Position numbers and translations under genes: made by a program
Assembly: GCA_003281525.1 (NCBI GenBank)
Contig: QCBT01000002.1
Coordinates: forward strand, 1-64,000
Length of the DNA: 64,000 bases
Direction of reading: 5' to 3'
DNA from: Prochlorococcus sp. AG-347-J06
GTDB lineage: Bacteria > Cyanobacteriota > Cyanobacteriia > PCC-6307 > Cyanobiaceae
The notes under the pieces: generated by a model
Seen by the model: the letters and a program-made list of their open reading frames with translations, nothing else
Database searches by the model: none
What the model was told of the DNA's origin: nothing
In this document: piece by piece, positions 29,224 to 36,854 of the stretch
How the letters are laid out: the number at the start of each line of letters is the position of its first letter
How positions within the stretch are numbered: position 1 is the first letter of the stretch

Positions 29224-29323
29224 TTTGTAATGAGAACTAGGTTTGTTATTTTATAAAGATAATTTACAGCCCTCAAGAAATTAAAAGATTGAAAGATTTA
29301 TATATCAAACTATTTAGATATAT

Positions 29324-30379
29324 CTATTTTAATAGCTCTACCGCTACGACAAGATTTCCTAATAATCCGTTCAAAATATTTAGCTGTTCTTTACTACCAA
29401 AGGCTATTAATACCTGACCTGGTTGAAGTATGAAATTACCCCCAGGATTAGTAAACAACTTTTCATTTTCTTTAATAGCTAAAATTTTTGCACCACTTTT
29501 TTTACCTATTCCTAGTTCAGAAAGTGATCTTTTCTCTGCTGTTTCAAAGAGACTAATATCATTACTTAATTCAAATTCTTCAATTTCACATTCACTTCCT
29601 GCAAGCAGATCAAGAAAGTCAATAGCGATAGGTCTTAAAGCCATTGATGCCATAGCTCGCCCTGCTGCAATATAAGGACTTACTACTATACTTGCTCCAG
29701 CTAATCTCAATTTACTTGCGGCTTCTTCAGTTCCAGCTCTTGCAATTACTCTTATAGAACTTCTTATCCCTTTAGCGCTTAAAACCACATATAAATTAGC
29801 AGCATCATTGGGCAAAGTAACAACCAAACTTTTGCATTTTTCTAATCCTGCCAGTTTTAAAGTCTCATCAAGAGTTGCATCAGCACAAAGCACTTCTAAA
29901 CCATTTTCTTCAGCAATCTTTTTTCTATCTTCGTCACTCTCAACCACAATAATTGGAATATTTTGCGTCTTTATTTGGTTAGATATTTCCTGACCTACCC
30001 TCCCATATCCACACAAAATTACATGATTTTCCATTTTTCTAAGAAGTCTTTTAAAACGTAATTCGTTTACTCTTTGAAAATAGCCGGATTCGAATAATCT
30101 AACAGCTTTTTGAAAGGTAAATTGAATAAAGATCAATCCGCCAACGATTACTAAAACAGTTACGATCCTGCCTTCAGGACTTAAAGGTTGAACTTCTCCA
30201 AAACCAATAGTGGTTATTGTGATAAGAACCATCCATAAGCAATCACTCCATTCCCATCCTTCTGTTATTCGATAGCCAATTGCACCTAAAAAAAACAGAA
30301 AGAATAAAGAATAAATAAGACCAAACCAAGGCCTTAAATAGTCTTTAATAAAATAGAACTCAAATAATCTAAGCTTCAT
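29324..30379 (-). CDS. potassium channel with RCK (TrkA-N/TrkA-C) domains
   Basis: 351 aa. Two N-terminal helices flank a pore with selectivity filter TTIGFGE (about 55-61). A Rossmann RCK domain follows with nucleotide site ILCGYGRVGQEISNQ (about 116-130) and a C-terminal TrkA-C domain (about 265-345). It is a two-helix, ligand-gated K+ channel of the MthK/Kch type, probably controlling membrane potential or osmotic balance. It sits 100 bp upstream of pstS on the same strand. Confidence 0.9.
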   Translation of the reverse strand: MKLRLFEFYFIKDYLRPWFGLIYSLFFLFFLGAIGYRITEGWEWSDCLWMVLITITTIGFGEVQPLSPEGRIVTVLVIVGGLIFIQFTFQKAVRLFESGYFQRVNELRFKRLLRKMENHVILCGYGRVGQEISNQIKTQNIPIIVVESDEDRKKIAEENGLEVLCADATLDETLKLAGLEKCKSLVVTLPNDAANLYVVLSAKGIRSSIRVIARAGTEEAASKLRLAGASIVVSPYIAAGRAMASMALRPIAIDFLDLLAGSECEIEEFELSNDISLFETAEKRSLSELGIGKKSGAKILAIKENEKLFTNPGGNFILQPGQVLIAFGSKEQLNILNGLLGNLVVAVELLK

Positions 30380-30562
30380 ATCCCTTATTATCGTTAACTA
30401 TTCAAAAATTTCAAAAAAATTTTCTATTATGTTCCTAAAACTATTTATTTGTTTAAGTGAAATACATATTGAGCAGGATAATAATATTTATTTTCGTAGC
30501 TGTATGCATTAAACAAATGATTACTGTCTCAGGTCTTTTTTAATGCTTCATTAAAAATTAAT

Positions 30563-30694
30563 TCAAGGTTTTACTTGTACTGATTCAATAAGAAAATCAG
30601 AAGCTGCTTTTAACCAATCAGCGACTGTAAGACGAAGGTCAGGTTGAGAATATACAAGCGCGACAATAATTCCAACTAAGATTATCTTTACCAT
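30563..30694 (-). CDS. small membrane-anchored protein, 43 aa
   Basis: ATG at 30694 to TGA at 30563 gives MVKIILVGIIVALVYSQPDL then RLTVADWLKAASDFLIESVQ. There is one N-terminal hydrophobic helix and an amphipathic tail. It is below the track cutoff. It may be co-transcribed with the DUF1499 gene upstream. No family was recognised. Confidence 0.6.
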   Translation of the reverse strand: MVKIILVGIIVALVYSQPDLRLTVADWLKAASDFLIESVQVKP

Positions 30695-30771
30695 GGCATT
30701 TCAAATATTCTTATGAATTAAAGCACACCTATTTAGTAAAAAGAACCTTAAATTTATAAAAAATAGATTAA

Positions 30772-31170
30772 TTAAAATTTTTCTAATTGATTAAACAAGT
30801 ATTCCACTCTTCTTAGATTAACGCCTAAATCTGATTGCCCTAATCTTGCTGCAGATCTTATCTGAATAATTCCTTTTGATCTATCTACATAACTTCTTAC
30901 ATCAAGCTTTAAAATTTCAAGATCGTCAGGAAATCTAAAAATCAAGCTTCTACAAACACCTCTCCAATAATACCTTCCACTTTCAATAACTTCTGTACGA
31001 GGTAAGCCTTCTGCCAGAGAAACAAGTTGAATAAACTTTTGATCAACATTTATTAGTTTCTTTTCTACTAAGACACTATTTAATGGATTAGTTATTGGAG
31101 CAAGACCTTGAATGGAGGAAACCATATTTTTTAAGAACGATGTAGATGTTCTAACCGATTTCACATACAA
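30772..31170 (-). CDS. DUF1499 family protein
   Basis: The block FRFPDDLEILKLDVRSYVDR, then IIQIRSAARLGQSDLGVNLR and RVEYLFNQL, is the DUF1499 core. This family of unknown function occurs in bacteria and plastids. The ORF-track start is TTG (132 aa); GTG at 31164 or ATG at 31125 (MVSSIQGLAP) are alternatives. Two cysteines are not obviously catalytic. Confidence 0.8.
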   Translation of the reverse strand: MYVKSVRTSTSFLKNMVSSIQGLAPITNPLNSVLVEKKLINVDQKFIQLVSLAEGLPRTEVIESGRYYWRGVCRSLIFRFPDDLEILKLDVRSYVDRSKGIIQIRSAARLGQSDLGVNLRRVEYLFNQLEKF

Positions 31171-31246
31171 AGTGAGAGAAAAAAATAAAGAATTTTCCCA
31201 TAAATTTGATCTCTTTATAAAGATTCCCTATTTTGTGATCAAAATT

Positions 31247-31384
31247 CTAAATTTTGAGATTTTTTATTGTTTTTTTTGATAGAGATGGTTGCCTACTTTG
31301 TTTACTATTTAGTTTCCTAACCCATAAAAAAACTCCCACTAACAAAAAAATTTCAACAATAATTCCAACCTTTATTAAACTCAT
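31247..31384 (-). CDS. small membrane protein, 45 aa
   Basis: ATG at 31384 starts MSLIKVGIIVEIFLLVGVFL, one helix, followed by WVRKLNSKQSRQPSLSKKTI, a basic tail. The ATG overlaps the stop of the upstream 30-aa gene as ATGA, so the pair is translationally coupled. It is absent from the ORF track. Function is unknown. Confidence 0.6.
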   Translation of the reverse strand: MSLIKVGIIVEIFLLVGVFLWVRKLNSKQSRQPSLSKKTIKNLKI

Positions 31385-31473
31385 TTTTTATCCTCTTTTT
31401 TCTTATTGGTGCCCTCTATGTATGGCACAAGGATATTTAATAACCACTTTTTAAATGCATTTAACGGTTTCAT
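31381..31473 (-). CDS. micro-protein, 30 aa
   Basis: ATG at 31473 to TGA at 31381 gives MKPLNAFKKWLLNILVPYIE then GTNKKKEDKK, an amphipathic helix with a Lys-rich tail. It begins 7 nt after the stop of the 127-aa gene and overlaps the 45-aa gene by 4 nt, which supports a real coding unit in a three-gene operon. Confidence 0.5.
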   Translation of the reverse strand: MKPLNAFKKWLLNILVPYIEGTNKKKEDKK

Positions 31474-31480
31474 AATCTAT

Positions 31481-31864
31481 TTACTTGCCTTTTCTCCACA
31501 TACTCCTCCCTTTAATGAGATCCTCTACATTTGGCCAAGCTGCTATTAATTCTTTAAGTGCCTTTCTATTAGGAGTATAGAAAACACATGACAATGCACT
31601 TATTACATAAAGTATGAACCATAACTTACTTTCTGAATAAGCTAAAAACAAAGAGAAAAGAAAACTTCCAATAAAGAAAAAGAAAAATGACCTATTTAAT
31701 ATTTCTAATGGAGTTCTTTTGAGTCTGTAAAATTTAGTCTTTTTTTTGTCTGTTCCAGGATCTTTCTGAAATTTACTTTCATACGAATTAATTATTTCTT
31801 CTTCTAGAACTTTTTCATACTCTAAATTATTAATTGGATCGCTTTGATCCTTTTTATTTATCAT
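31481..31864 (-). CDS. two-helix membrane protein, 127 aa
   Basis: An acidic cytosolic N-terminus (MINKKDQSDPINNLEYEKVL) and a basic segment precede two close helices (FFFFFIGSFLFSLFLAY and LWFILYVISALSCVFYT). The C-terminus ELIAAWPNVEDLIKGRSMWR is conserved-looking. It leads a three-gene micro-operon with the 30- and 45-aa proteins. The gap upstream (31865-32147, 283 bp) shows only a 21-codon frame that I do not call. Confidence 0.65.
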   Translation of the reverse strand: MINKKDQSDPINNLEYEKVLEEEIINSYESKFQKDPGTDKKKTKFYRLKRTPLEILNRSFFFFFIGSFLFSLFLAYSESKLWFILYVISALSCVFYTPNRKALKELIAAWPNVEDLIKGRSMWRKGK

Positions 31865-32147
31865 TGGTATCTATACAGTACAAATATGGTAACTAATTTA
31901 AGGTATTTTAAAAAGTATCAAATTTTATCTATTAAATGAAGCTATACGAACAGATCATGGTTTTGGAAATACTTCAAGATTGTCTTATTTATAAAAGATA
32001 AATTAGTCAAAATATTCTTTTTAATTTTCCCAAATCTTTCGATCATTTAAAACAATCACTTCTATAAACTTCATAGCATTAATTAAATTCGGAGGCAATA
32101 TCTAAATCTAGAGTTAAAATAGTTTAGAGATTTTAATAATAATCTAT

Positions 32148-32459
32148 ATGCAAAGGTATTTGATTTCCTACGAATTTACTGATGGCGAGGATCAAGAAGA
32201 AGGGGCAGAAATGCTAATTAATTGGTATGAATCAGGTGGGCCCCAAAATAGGCCTGAAAACTATGAGGTTCATTCTTGGATTTTTATGGTTCAAAATGGG
32301 ATTGGACATTCTGTAGTGAGTGCAGATTCTCTTGAGACAATTTGGAAGCAATGGCATCCCTGGAGAAGGTTAATGGATATAAGTATTCAGCCTTGTATGG
32401 ATCTTGATGAGACAGTCGGATTATTCAAAAAACAAAAAATGAATACACGGATAGTCTAA
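32148..32459 (+). CDS. DUF3303-like small protein, 103 aa
   Basis: The protein begins MQRYLISYEFTDGEDQEEGA and continues EMLINWYESGGPQNRPENYE, with DSLETIWKQWHPWRRLMDIS near the end. This resembles the DUF3303 family of small alpha/beta (ferredoxin-like) proteins: a beta strand, a helix, and a late W-rich segment. It is soluble. Function is unknown. Confidence 0.7.
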   Translation: MQRYLISYEFTDGEDQEEGAEMLINWYESGGPQNRPENYEVHSWIFMVQNGIGHSVVSADSLETIWKQWHPWRRLMDISIQPCMDLDETVGLFKKQKMNTRIV

Positions 32460-32554
32460 AAGTATTTCTAAATTCTAAATATAAATTTCTTTTTAGTAGC
32501 ACCTAATACTACATGCATATTTCACTGCGTTAAAAAGGAAAAGATTAATTTTCC

Positions 32555-32749
32555 ATGATGAATGATTCTTATCACATTTACTTCAAAGGAGAAATTCTTT
32601 TCAAGAATTTAAGTAAAGATGAATTTGAATTTGTTTGGGGAAAACTTTATACATCTTATATAAATGCCCTAAATAATGAACTAACCTACGAATTAGTTAG
32701 CGAAAGCAATATAATTGAGCCGGCCTTTAACCTTGAGCCATCTTACTAA
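32555..32749 (+). CDS. hypothetical protein, 64 aa
   Basis: MMNDSYHIYFKGEILFKNLS then KDEFEFVWGKLYTSYINALN suggests a small alpha/beta protein with an acidic end (SNIIEPAFNLEPSY). Similar short picocyanobacterial proteins begin with a YxxxxxGEILFKNL-like strand, but I cannot name a family. Confidence 0.6.
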   Translation: MMNDSYHIYFKGEILFKNLSKDEFEFVWGKLYTSYINALNNELTYELVSESNIIEPAFNLEPSY

Positions 32750-32769
32750 ATCAAGAAATAAATCCTAGA

Positions 32770-33012
32770 TTATGAATAAAACAAGAAAAGCTGTCTCTCT
32801 TTTATTTTGAGGTACTCTTTCTCTTCTTTAGTTATATCTATATAAATTTTATTTGCCTCCATTTCGACATTCGAACTATAAGTTTCAAAGTTTTCATCTC
32901 TTTTAAATAGGGCAACGATGCCAATATCTGTTATAAACCAAATAAAATGATCAGTTTCTCCAATTGGCTCCTTTTTTAAAGAGTCAATAATCAAATCACA
33001 GGTTGAGTCCAC
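32770..33012 (-). CDS. hypothetical protein, 80 aa
   Basis: Soluble sequence: MDSTCDLIIDSLKKEPIGET, then FIWFITDIGIVALFKRDENF and a charged helical end (ITKEEKEYLKIKERQLFLFY). It lies 19 bp downstream of the 78-aa gene on the same strand. No family was recognised. Confidence 0.55.
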   Translation of the reverse strand: MDSTCDLIIDSLKKEPIGETDHFIWFITDIGIVALFKRDENFETYSSNVEMEANKIYIDITKEEKEYLKIKERQLFLFYS

Positions 33013-33031
33013 TTAATTATTCTGAGAGATT

Positions 33032-33268
33032 TTAATTGCCCCCGTTGCAATACCTTACAGCCTCAGAATTGGTACCACCATCTTCAATAATTTCTGCAAC
33101 ACATTTATTGAAAAGTTTAGACTCTTTTTTTACTGCACAGAATCCAAAAGCGATTGCAGCTAAAGCTATTGCAGATACGAAGCTAGAACCAAGTTGTATA
33201 AAACCATAGGCAAACATAATGTTTTTCTTTCCAGAACATTTTTTTGAATCCTTTTTTTCTTCTGTCAT
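33032..33268 (-). CDS. membrane protein with two-cysteine tail, 78 aa
   Basis: A Lys-rich start (MTEEKKDSKKCSGKKN) is followed by a long hydrophobic stretch (AYGFIQLGSSFVSAIALAAI then AFGFCAV) and an external tail with cysteines (KLFNKCVAEI, AVRYCNGGN). It probably spans the membrane once, with a disulphide in the tail. The pattern of helix plus C...C tail recurs in other small proteins of this region. Confidence 0.6.
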   Translation of the reverse strand: MTEEKKDSKKCSGKKNIMFAYGFIQLGSSFVSAIALAAIAFGFCAVKKESKLFNKCVAEIIEDGGTNSEAVRYCNGGN

Positions 33269-33629
33269 TTAGATTTTTAAAACTTAGTCAACCCTATTTG
33301 ATTAGCTTTAGGTTTGAGAAATATTTGCATAGAGAAAACCGAATTAAACATTTTTTAACCATCTAAGACAAAAATTAAAAATTTCAAGTTTAGATTGATT
33401 TTTCTTCACTTTAATTTTCAAATTGATACATCATGAATAAAAACTTTTTAAATTCTTTATCAACATGTGCTCTTGGAATAGATATTTTATCTTTTTATTA
33501 AAAGTAATGATCCCACAGTTATAACAAGAGATTATGATACTTTTTAAACTACATTTTATTTTTTTTTGATGAAGTATTAATACTTAAAATTTTTCTAGAA
33601 AAGCTTGTTTTGATAATGCTCCCGAAGAG

Positions 33630-33741
33630 TTATCCACTTTTTAAGCGTTTTTCAACAGGGTTTTCCACAATATGTTGATTAAATTTGAATTTCTATGTGC
33701 AAAATCAAATATTATCTTCTTTTGAGAAAAAAATATCCACA
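33630..33741 (+). other. cluster of DnaA-box-like nonamers in a gene-poor gap
   Basis: Four same-strand nonamers occur within 112 bp: TTATCCACT (33630), TTTTCAACA (33649), TTTTCCACA (33661, exact to the DnaA box form reported for cyanobacteria) and ATATCCACA (33733). The other three differ by one base from TTATCCACA or TTTTCCACA. They lie in a very AT-rich gap of about 530 bp (33269-33801) with no convincing gene. It could be a secondary DnaA-binding locus or a regulatory site. oriC is not claimed; dnaA and dnaN are not here. Confidence 0.4.
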
Positions 33742-33801
33742 ATTTTTTTTTGGGATCACTATGATTTCTTTTGTCTTTTAATAATTTCCAGTTCAAATTC
33801 C

Positions 33802-33927
33802 ATGAATTTAAAGGAGACAAAAAAGGATTTAAATCCCGAAATAAAAAAAGAGTTGGAAAAATCTAAGCTCGAAGTTCTTACTAATGAAAATGATTTTTTA
33901 GTCAAAAATTTAAAAAAGGCTGGATGA
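33802..33927 (+). CDS. small coiled-coil protein, 41 aa
   Basis: I prefer ATG at 33802 to the 33685 start in the ORF track. It gives MNLKETKKDLNPEIKKELEK, then VLTNENDFLVKNLKKAG. The C-terminal segment closely resembles LKTENERLVNSLKKSG in the 57-aa protein at 37738, so the two are probable paralogues. It is soluble and fully helical. Confidence 0.55.
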   Translation: MNLKETKKDLNPEIKKELEKSKLEVLTNENDFLVKNLKKAG

Positions 33928-34003
33928 TCTATTAAAGCTTTAAAAATTTTTAAACATTAGATTATTTAGACTTCCCATCAAAGACAAAATGATATTTTCT
34001 TGA

Positions 34004-34123
34004 ATGATCACCCAAAAAAGTTTAAGTTTATCAAATATAAAATTTCTATTAAATATACAAACTAATACTCCTGTTACTAAACATATAAAACAAATACTAG
34101 TTATATTATTCAAATCTCAGTAA
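34004..34123 (+). CDS. possible small basic protein, 39 aa
   Basis: ATG at 34004 to TAA at 34121 gives MITQKSLSLSNIKFLLNIQT then NTPVTKHIKQILVILFKSQ. It is basic with a partly hydrophobic end. There is no clear ribosome site. It lies in an otherwise empty 293-bp gap. Evidence is only the open frame. Confidence 0.35.
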   Translation: MITQKSLSLSNIKFLLNIQTNTPVTKHIKQILVILFKSQ

Positions 34124-34220
34124 GAGATCAGATTAGAAATATAAATGGGAAATTGAAAGTTTTTAAAATTATTTGAACATTTATTTTTTTCCTGTACTTG
34201 CACAATAGTTTCTAAAAAAA

Positions 34221-34472
34221 ATGAATATCCAAGAACTTAAAGTCAACTACAAAAAGCTTTTAAACAAAGCTGACAAAGCAAACGGTCGTAAAGAAACAGT
34301 TTCTTACTTAAATCGTGCTGCTAAAATTAAATCAAAAATCTATGCAAAAACTAAAGTAAACTGCTTTAGATGTAATGGAGCAGGTTTTCTAAGAATTTCA
34401 TTAGATGAGACTAAAACGTGTCTATCTTGCTATGGGAAAGGTTTTTTAATTAAAGAAATTCAGCAGGTTTAA
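34221..34472 (+). CDS. mini zinc-finger protein with DnaJ-type CxxCxGxG repeats
   Basis: 83 aa. A basic helical N-terminus of about 45 residues is followed by two half-sites, CFRCNGAGFL and CLSCYGKGFL. Their CxxCxGxG spacing matches the zinc-binding repeats of DnaJ and of small plastid or cyanobacterial BSD2-like chaperones. There is no J domain. A single zinc centre formed by the two motifs is likely. It may assist assembly or folding of another protein, but the partner is unknown. Confidence 0.75.
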   Translation: MNIQELKVNYKKLLNKADKANGRKETVSYLNRAAKIKSKIYAKTKVNCFRCNGAGFLRISLDETKTCLSCYGKGFLIKEIQQV

Positions 34473-34487
34473 AAAATTTGATTGTTC

Positions 34488-34643
34488 ATGAAAGATCTCA
34501 TTCAAGCTCACAAAAAAATAATTAAAACAGTAAAAGAACAAATGGGATTTTCTGATTATGGGATGTACTGGTTGGCTTTCCTAGAAGGGGGTTTAACAAT
34601 ATGGTTGCTGGATAGAATATTTTTCCACTGGTTAAAGTTTTAA
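34488..34643 (+). CDS. small hydrophobic-tailed protein, 51 aa
   Basis: ATG at 34488, 15 nt after the zinc-finger gene, gives MKDLIQAHKKIIKTVKEQMG then FSDYGMYWLAFLEGGLTIWL and LDRIFFHWLKF. A basic helix precedes one membrane segment. The GMYWLAFLEGG part resembles GWSFLFFLEGG in the 78-aa protein at 40380. It is below the track cutoff; co-transcription with the zinc-finger gene is likely. Confidence 0.6.
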   Translation: MKDLIQAHKKIIKTVKEQMGFSDYGMYWLAFLEGGLTIWLLDRIFFHWLKF

Positions 34644-34734
34644 TTTTTATTTAAGTCAAAAAAATTTCTGCAAGTATTAAATGAATTAATTTATCGAAAC
34701 CATTTGAAAAGTTGTAGGATGGTAAAAAACTAAT

Positions 34735-34962
34735 ATGCAAGTACTCGGATTAATTCTTCTTCTAGCTAGTAGCTGGTATTTATGGAAATTAACATCAAAC
34801 TTTCTTGATGAACCAACAAAAAAAGAACTGACTAATAGTTTAAATAACCTTAAAAACAAATTCTCTGAGGGAAAACAAAATTTCTCTAAAGCAAAAATAA
34901 GCGAAGCTTGGGAAAAATACAAAGCAGAAGGTGGAGCTTTATCTAATAAAGAAAAAAGCTAG
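34735..34962 (+). CDS. membrane-anchored helical protein, 75 aa
   Basis: An N-terminal helix (MQVLGLILLLASSWYLWKLT) is followed by a long amphipathic region (KELTNSLNNLKNKFSEGKQN then FSKAKISEAWEKYKAEGGAL). Its TAG shares one base with the GTG start of the next gene. First gene of a four-gene operon of small membrane proteins that ends in a strong terminator at 35442. Confidence 0.65.
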   Translation: MQVLGLILLLASSWYLWKLTSNFLDEPTKKELTNSLNNLKNKFSEGKQNFSKAKISEAWEKYKAEGGALSNKEKS

Positions 34963-35216
34963 TGGACTTTTTTATTATTACAAGTCTCACTAAAGATATT
35001 TCTAGAATTGATCTAATTGGTATTTTGATTGGTCATTTAATTTTTGGTGTTGCATTGACACAGCTTTTAGATTGGACGTGGTTAAAAAAACTTATGAGTG
35101 AAGAAGATAAAACAAGGATGCTCAAAAGCTATACATGGAAAGACTTATTAGTAGATGGAGCAATTATTACGGTAGTTCTAGGAGTAATCTTTTTGATAAT
35201 TAGTATTTTTCTATAA
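34962..35216 (+). CDS. two-helix membrane protein, 84 aa
   Basis: GTG start at 34962 overlapping the previous TAG. Two helices (RIDLIGILIGHLIFGVALTQ and DGAIITVVLGVIFLIISIFL) flank a conserved-looking charged loop (LDWTWLKKLMSEEDKTRMLK, SYTWKDLL). It is translationally coupled to its neighbours. Function is unknown. Confidence 0.65.
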   Translation: MDFFIITSLTKDISRIDLIGILIGHLIFGVALTQLLDWTWLKKLMSEEDKTRMLKSYTWKDLLVDGAIITVVLGVIFLIISIFL

Positions 35217-35306
35217 ATGAACGTAACTTATATCCTTTTAGTTTTTTTAATGATGTCAATTGTGATTTTCACTCAAATAATCAATTCCTACGATAAATCA
35301 AAATAA
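35217..35306 (+). CDS. single-helix micro-protein, 29 aa
   Basis: ATG immediately follows the previous TAA. The product MNVTYILLVFLMMSIVIFTQ then IINSYDKSK is one membrane helix with a short polar C-terminus. Tight packing between coupled genes supports that it is translated. It is too short for the ORF track. Confidence 0.6.
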   Translation: MNVTYILLVFLMMSIVIFTQIINSYDKSK

Positions 35307-35408
35307 ATGACAGAAGTAACAAGCAACTCCTCAACTGGGTGGTACTTAATCGCTTTGGTAAGCACTTTATCTTTTTTAGCCTTAATTTACTTTGGCCAAA
35401 AAAGATAG
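35307..35408 (+). CDS. single-helix micro-protein, 33 aa
   Basis: ATG follows directly after the TAA at 35304. MTEVTSNSSTGWYLIALVST then LSFLALIYFGQKR has a polar N-terminus, one helix and a basic end. It is the last gene of the four-gene cluster; the terminator hairpin begins 33 bp later. Confidence 0.6.
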   Translation: MTEVTSNSSTGWYLIALVSTLSFLALIYFGQKR

Positions 35409-35441
35409 ATTAAATTTTAAAAGACTATTTAAATTCATTAA

Positions 35442-35476
35442 AAAAGCTCTGCAACTACTTGAGATGCAGAGCTTTT
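35442..35476 (+). terminator. strong hairpin terminator of the small-membrane-protein operon
   Basis: Arms AAAAGCTCTGCA (35442-35453) and TGCAGAGCTTTT (35465-35476) are perfectly complementary over 12 bp, with an 11-nt loop. The 3' arm ends in TTTT and is soon followed by more T. This is one of the clearest intrinsic terminators in the window. The A/T-symmetric ends could make it work in both directions. Confidence 0.8.
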
Positions 35477-35513
35477 GATTTTTAAGTGATTGATTTATAT
35501 AAATCTATTAATT

Positions 35514-35648
35514 ATGAAACCTTTTTTCTTAATTAAAGAAAAAGAGACCGATGAATGTGATGAAGATACTGAATTCACGGTCCCTTTGATAACCGCATTT
35601 TTCGGTAGATACGACAATGAATCACCTCCTTTACTAATGTTTTTTTAA
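35514..35648 (+). CDS. small acidic protein, 44 aa
   Basis: ATG at 35514 gives MKPFFLIKEKETDECDEDTE, then FTVPLITAFFGRYDNESPPL and LMFF. It is acidic in the middle with hydrophobic ends. The reading is clean but has no recognised family; it may be a Prochlorococcus-specific peptide. Confidence 0.5.
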   Translation: MKPFFLIKEKETDECDEDTEFTVPLITAFFGRYDNESPPLLMFF

Positions 35649-35749
35649 AGATAACTAAAAGAATTAAACAAGGAAAGAAATATGTTAAAAATTTAAAAGT
35701 TTTTTAACAAATCTAAGATATAAATCTCTTCAATATAAAGGTAAAGATA

Positions 35750-36415
35750 TTACCAGGGCAAAATTTCTCCGTTAGAATGCCAAAACATCCCCGAGTTATT
35801 TTTATTTAAAGAATCAATACGTTTTAAGAGGCCATTTGCTGATTCTTCAGGACTAATTCCATTTCTTGTAAAGCCAGTCATTCTTGTACTCACTAACCCA
35901 GGATGCAAAATAGCTACATAAATATCTTCTCTTGATAAATCTATGGAAAGTGATTTTGCTGCCATAGACAAGGCTACCTTAGACATCCTGTAACCATAAG
36001 AACTTCCTGATGTATTATCTTCAATAGATCCCATTCTACTTGTGATAAAAGCAACTTTAGAAGATCTCTTTAAAAGATGTTTAAGTGATTGAGTCATACA
36101 TATTGGGCTCAATGCATTGACTTCAAATTGACGCATAATACTTTTCTTATCTAAGTTTTCGAAGGAATTAAATTCATAAATTCCTGCATTATGAATTAAG
36201 CAATCTAAATTAACTCCAGATAGTTTTTTACACAAATTTGTTATCGACTCATTTGAAGAAATTTCTATATTCTCTTCAATTCTCACTCCTAAATCTCTAA
36301 GTTCTTTTGAAGCTTTCCTACACGTTGCAATTACATTATCTCCCCTCTCGTGAATTTGCCTACATAATTCTAATCCAATACCCCTATTTGATCCTGTAAT
36401 TAGAAAAGTCGACAT
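35750..36415 (-). CDS. short-chain dehydrogenase/reductase
   Basis: 221 aa, classical SDR. The cofactor motif TGSNRGIG (about 7-14), structural motif NAG (about 76-78, in LIHNAGIYE), catalytic Ser in FITSRMGS and YxxxK in YGYRMSK (about 140-146), and HPGLVST near the end are all present. It most resembles the C-factor/sniffer-like SDRs. The substrate is unknown. It is alone on the minus strand in a region of small plus-strand genes. Confidence 0.88.
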   Translation of the reverse strand: MSTFLITGSNRGIGLELCRQIHERGDNVIATCRKASKELRDLGVRIEENIEISSNESITNLCKKLSGVNLDCLIHNAGIYEFNSFENLDKKSIMRQFEVNALSPICMTQSLKHLLKRSSKVAFITSRMGSIEDNTSGSSYGYRMSKVALSMAAKSLSIDLSREDIYVAILHPGLVSTRMTGFTRNGISPEESANGLLKRIDSLNKNNSGMFWHSNGEILPW

Positions 36416-36588
36416 CTCTAAACTAAAAATAAAAAATTAATCTAAATCCAAATATAAAAGAAAACGAACTAGAAAAAGAAAAAATTTATAAAATTCCTTA
36501 TTAGATTTTTTAAGGTTATGATGGGTTATGAAATCTAAAAGAATTTATAAAAGAAAGCAAAGATACTTTTATCATCAAAATTTAATGT

Positions 36589-36795
36589 ATGGAAATGTTC
36601 AATCAAGAATTTATACAAGAGATTATTAGGTTAACGTGGAGAAATCCTGCTTTTATGGCTATAGCTATTGCGTTAGTTTGGCTTATCCCACAATTATTTA
36701 TCAGAAAAATAATGGCAAAAAAATATGAACAAAGAAAAATAGAAATTCAGAAAAATAAAATTCAGAAGCTTTATCCAACTACTACTTCTAAATAA
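36589..36795 (+). CDS. single-helix membrane protein, 68 aa
   Basis: MEMFNQEFIQEIIRLTWRNP precedes one helix (AFMAIAIALVWLIPQLFI) and a basic coiled tail (RKIMAKKYEQRKIEIQKNKI). It could start at the first or third codon (both ATG). Function is unknown. Confidence 0.6.
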   Translation: MEMFNQEFIQEIIRLTWRNPAFMAIAIALVWLIPQLFIRKIMAKKYEQRKIEIQKNKIQKLYPTTTSK

Positions 36796-36854
36796 GATTT
36801 TTATTTATAAGATGATCCAGTGAATCAAAAAATACTTTTTGCATCTAAGTAAAT

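Noticed and set aside
28252-29323. search for a Pho box upstream of pstS
   Set aside because: Only loose CTTT/CTTG repeats were visible in 29224-29323; not enough to call a PhoB site.
31254-31454. 66-aa plus-strand ORF
   Set aside because: It is antisense to the coupled 45-aa and 30-aa minus-strand genes, whose overlaps and membrane-helix pattern are more convincing.
36528-36629. 33-aa basic peptide frame (MKSKRIYKRKQRY...) overlapping the 68-aa gene start
   Set aside because: It overlaps the 36589 gene in another frame by about 40 nt and has only composition in its favour. It could be real but is not supported.
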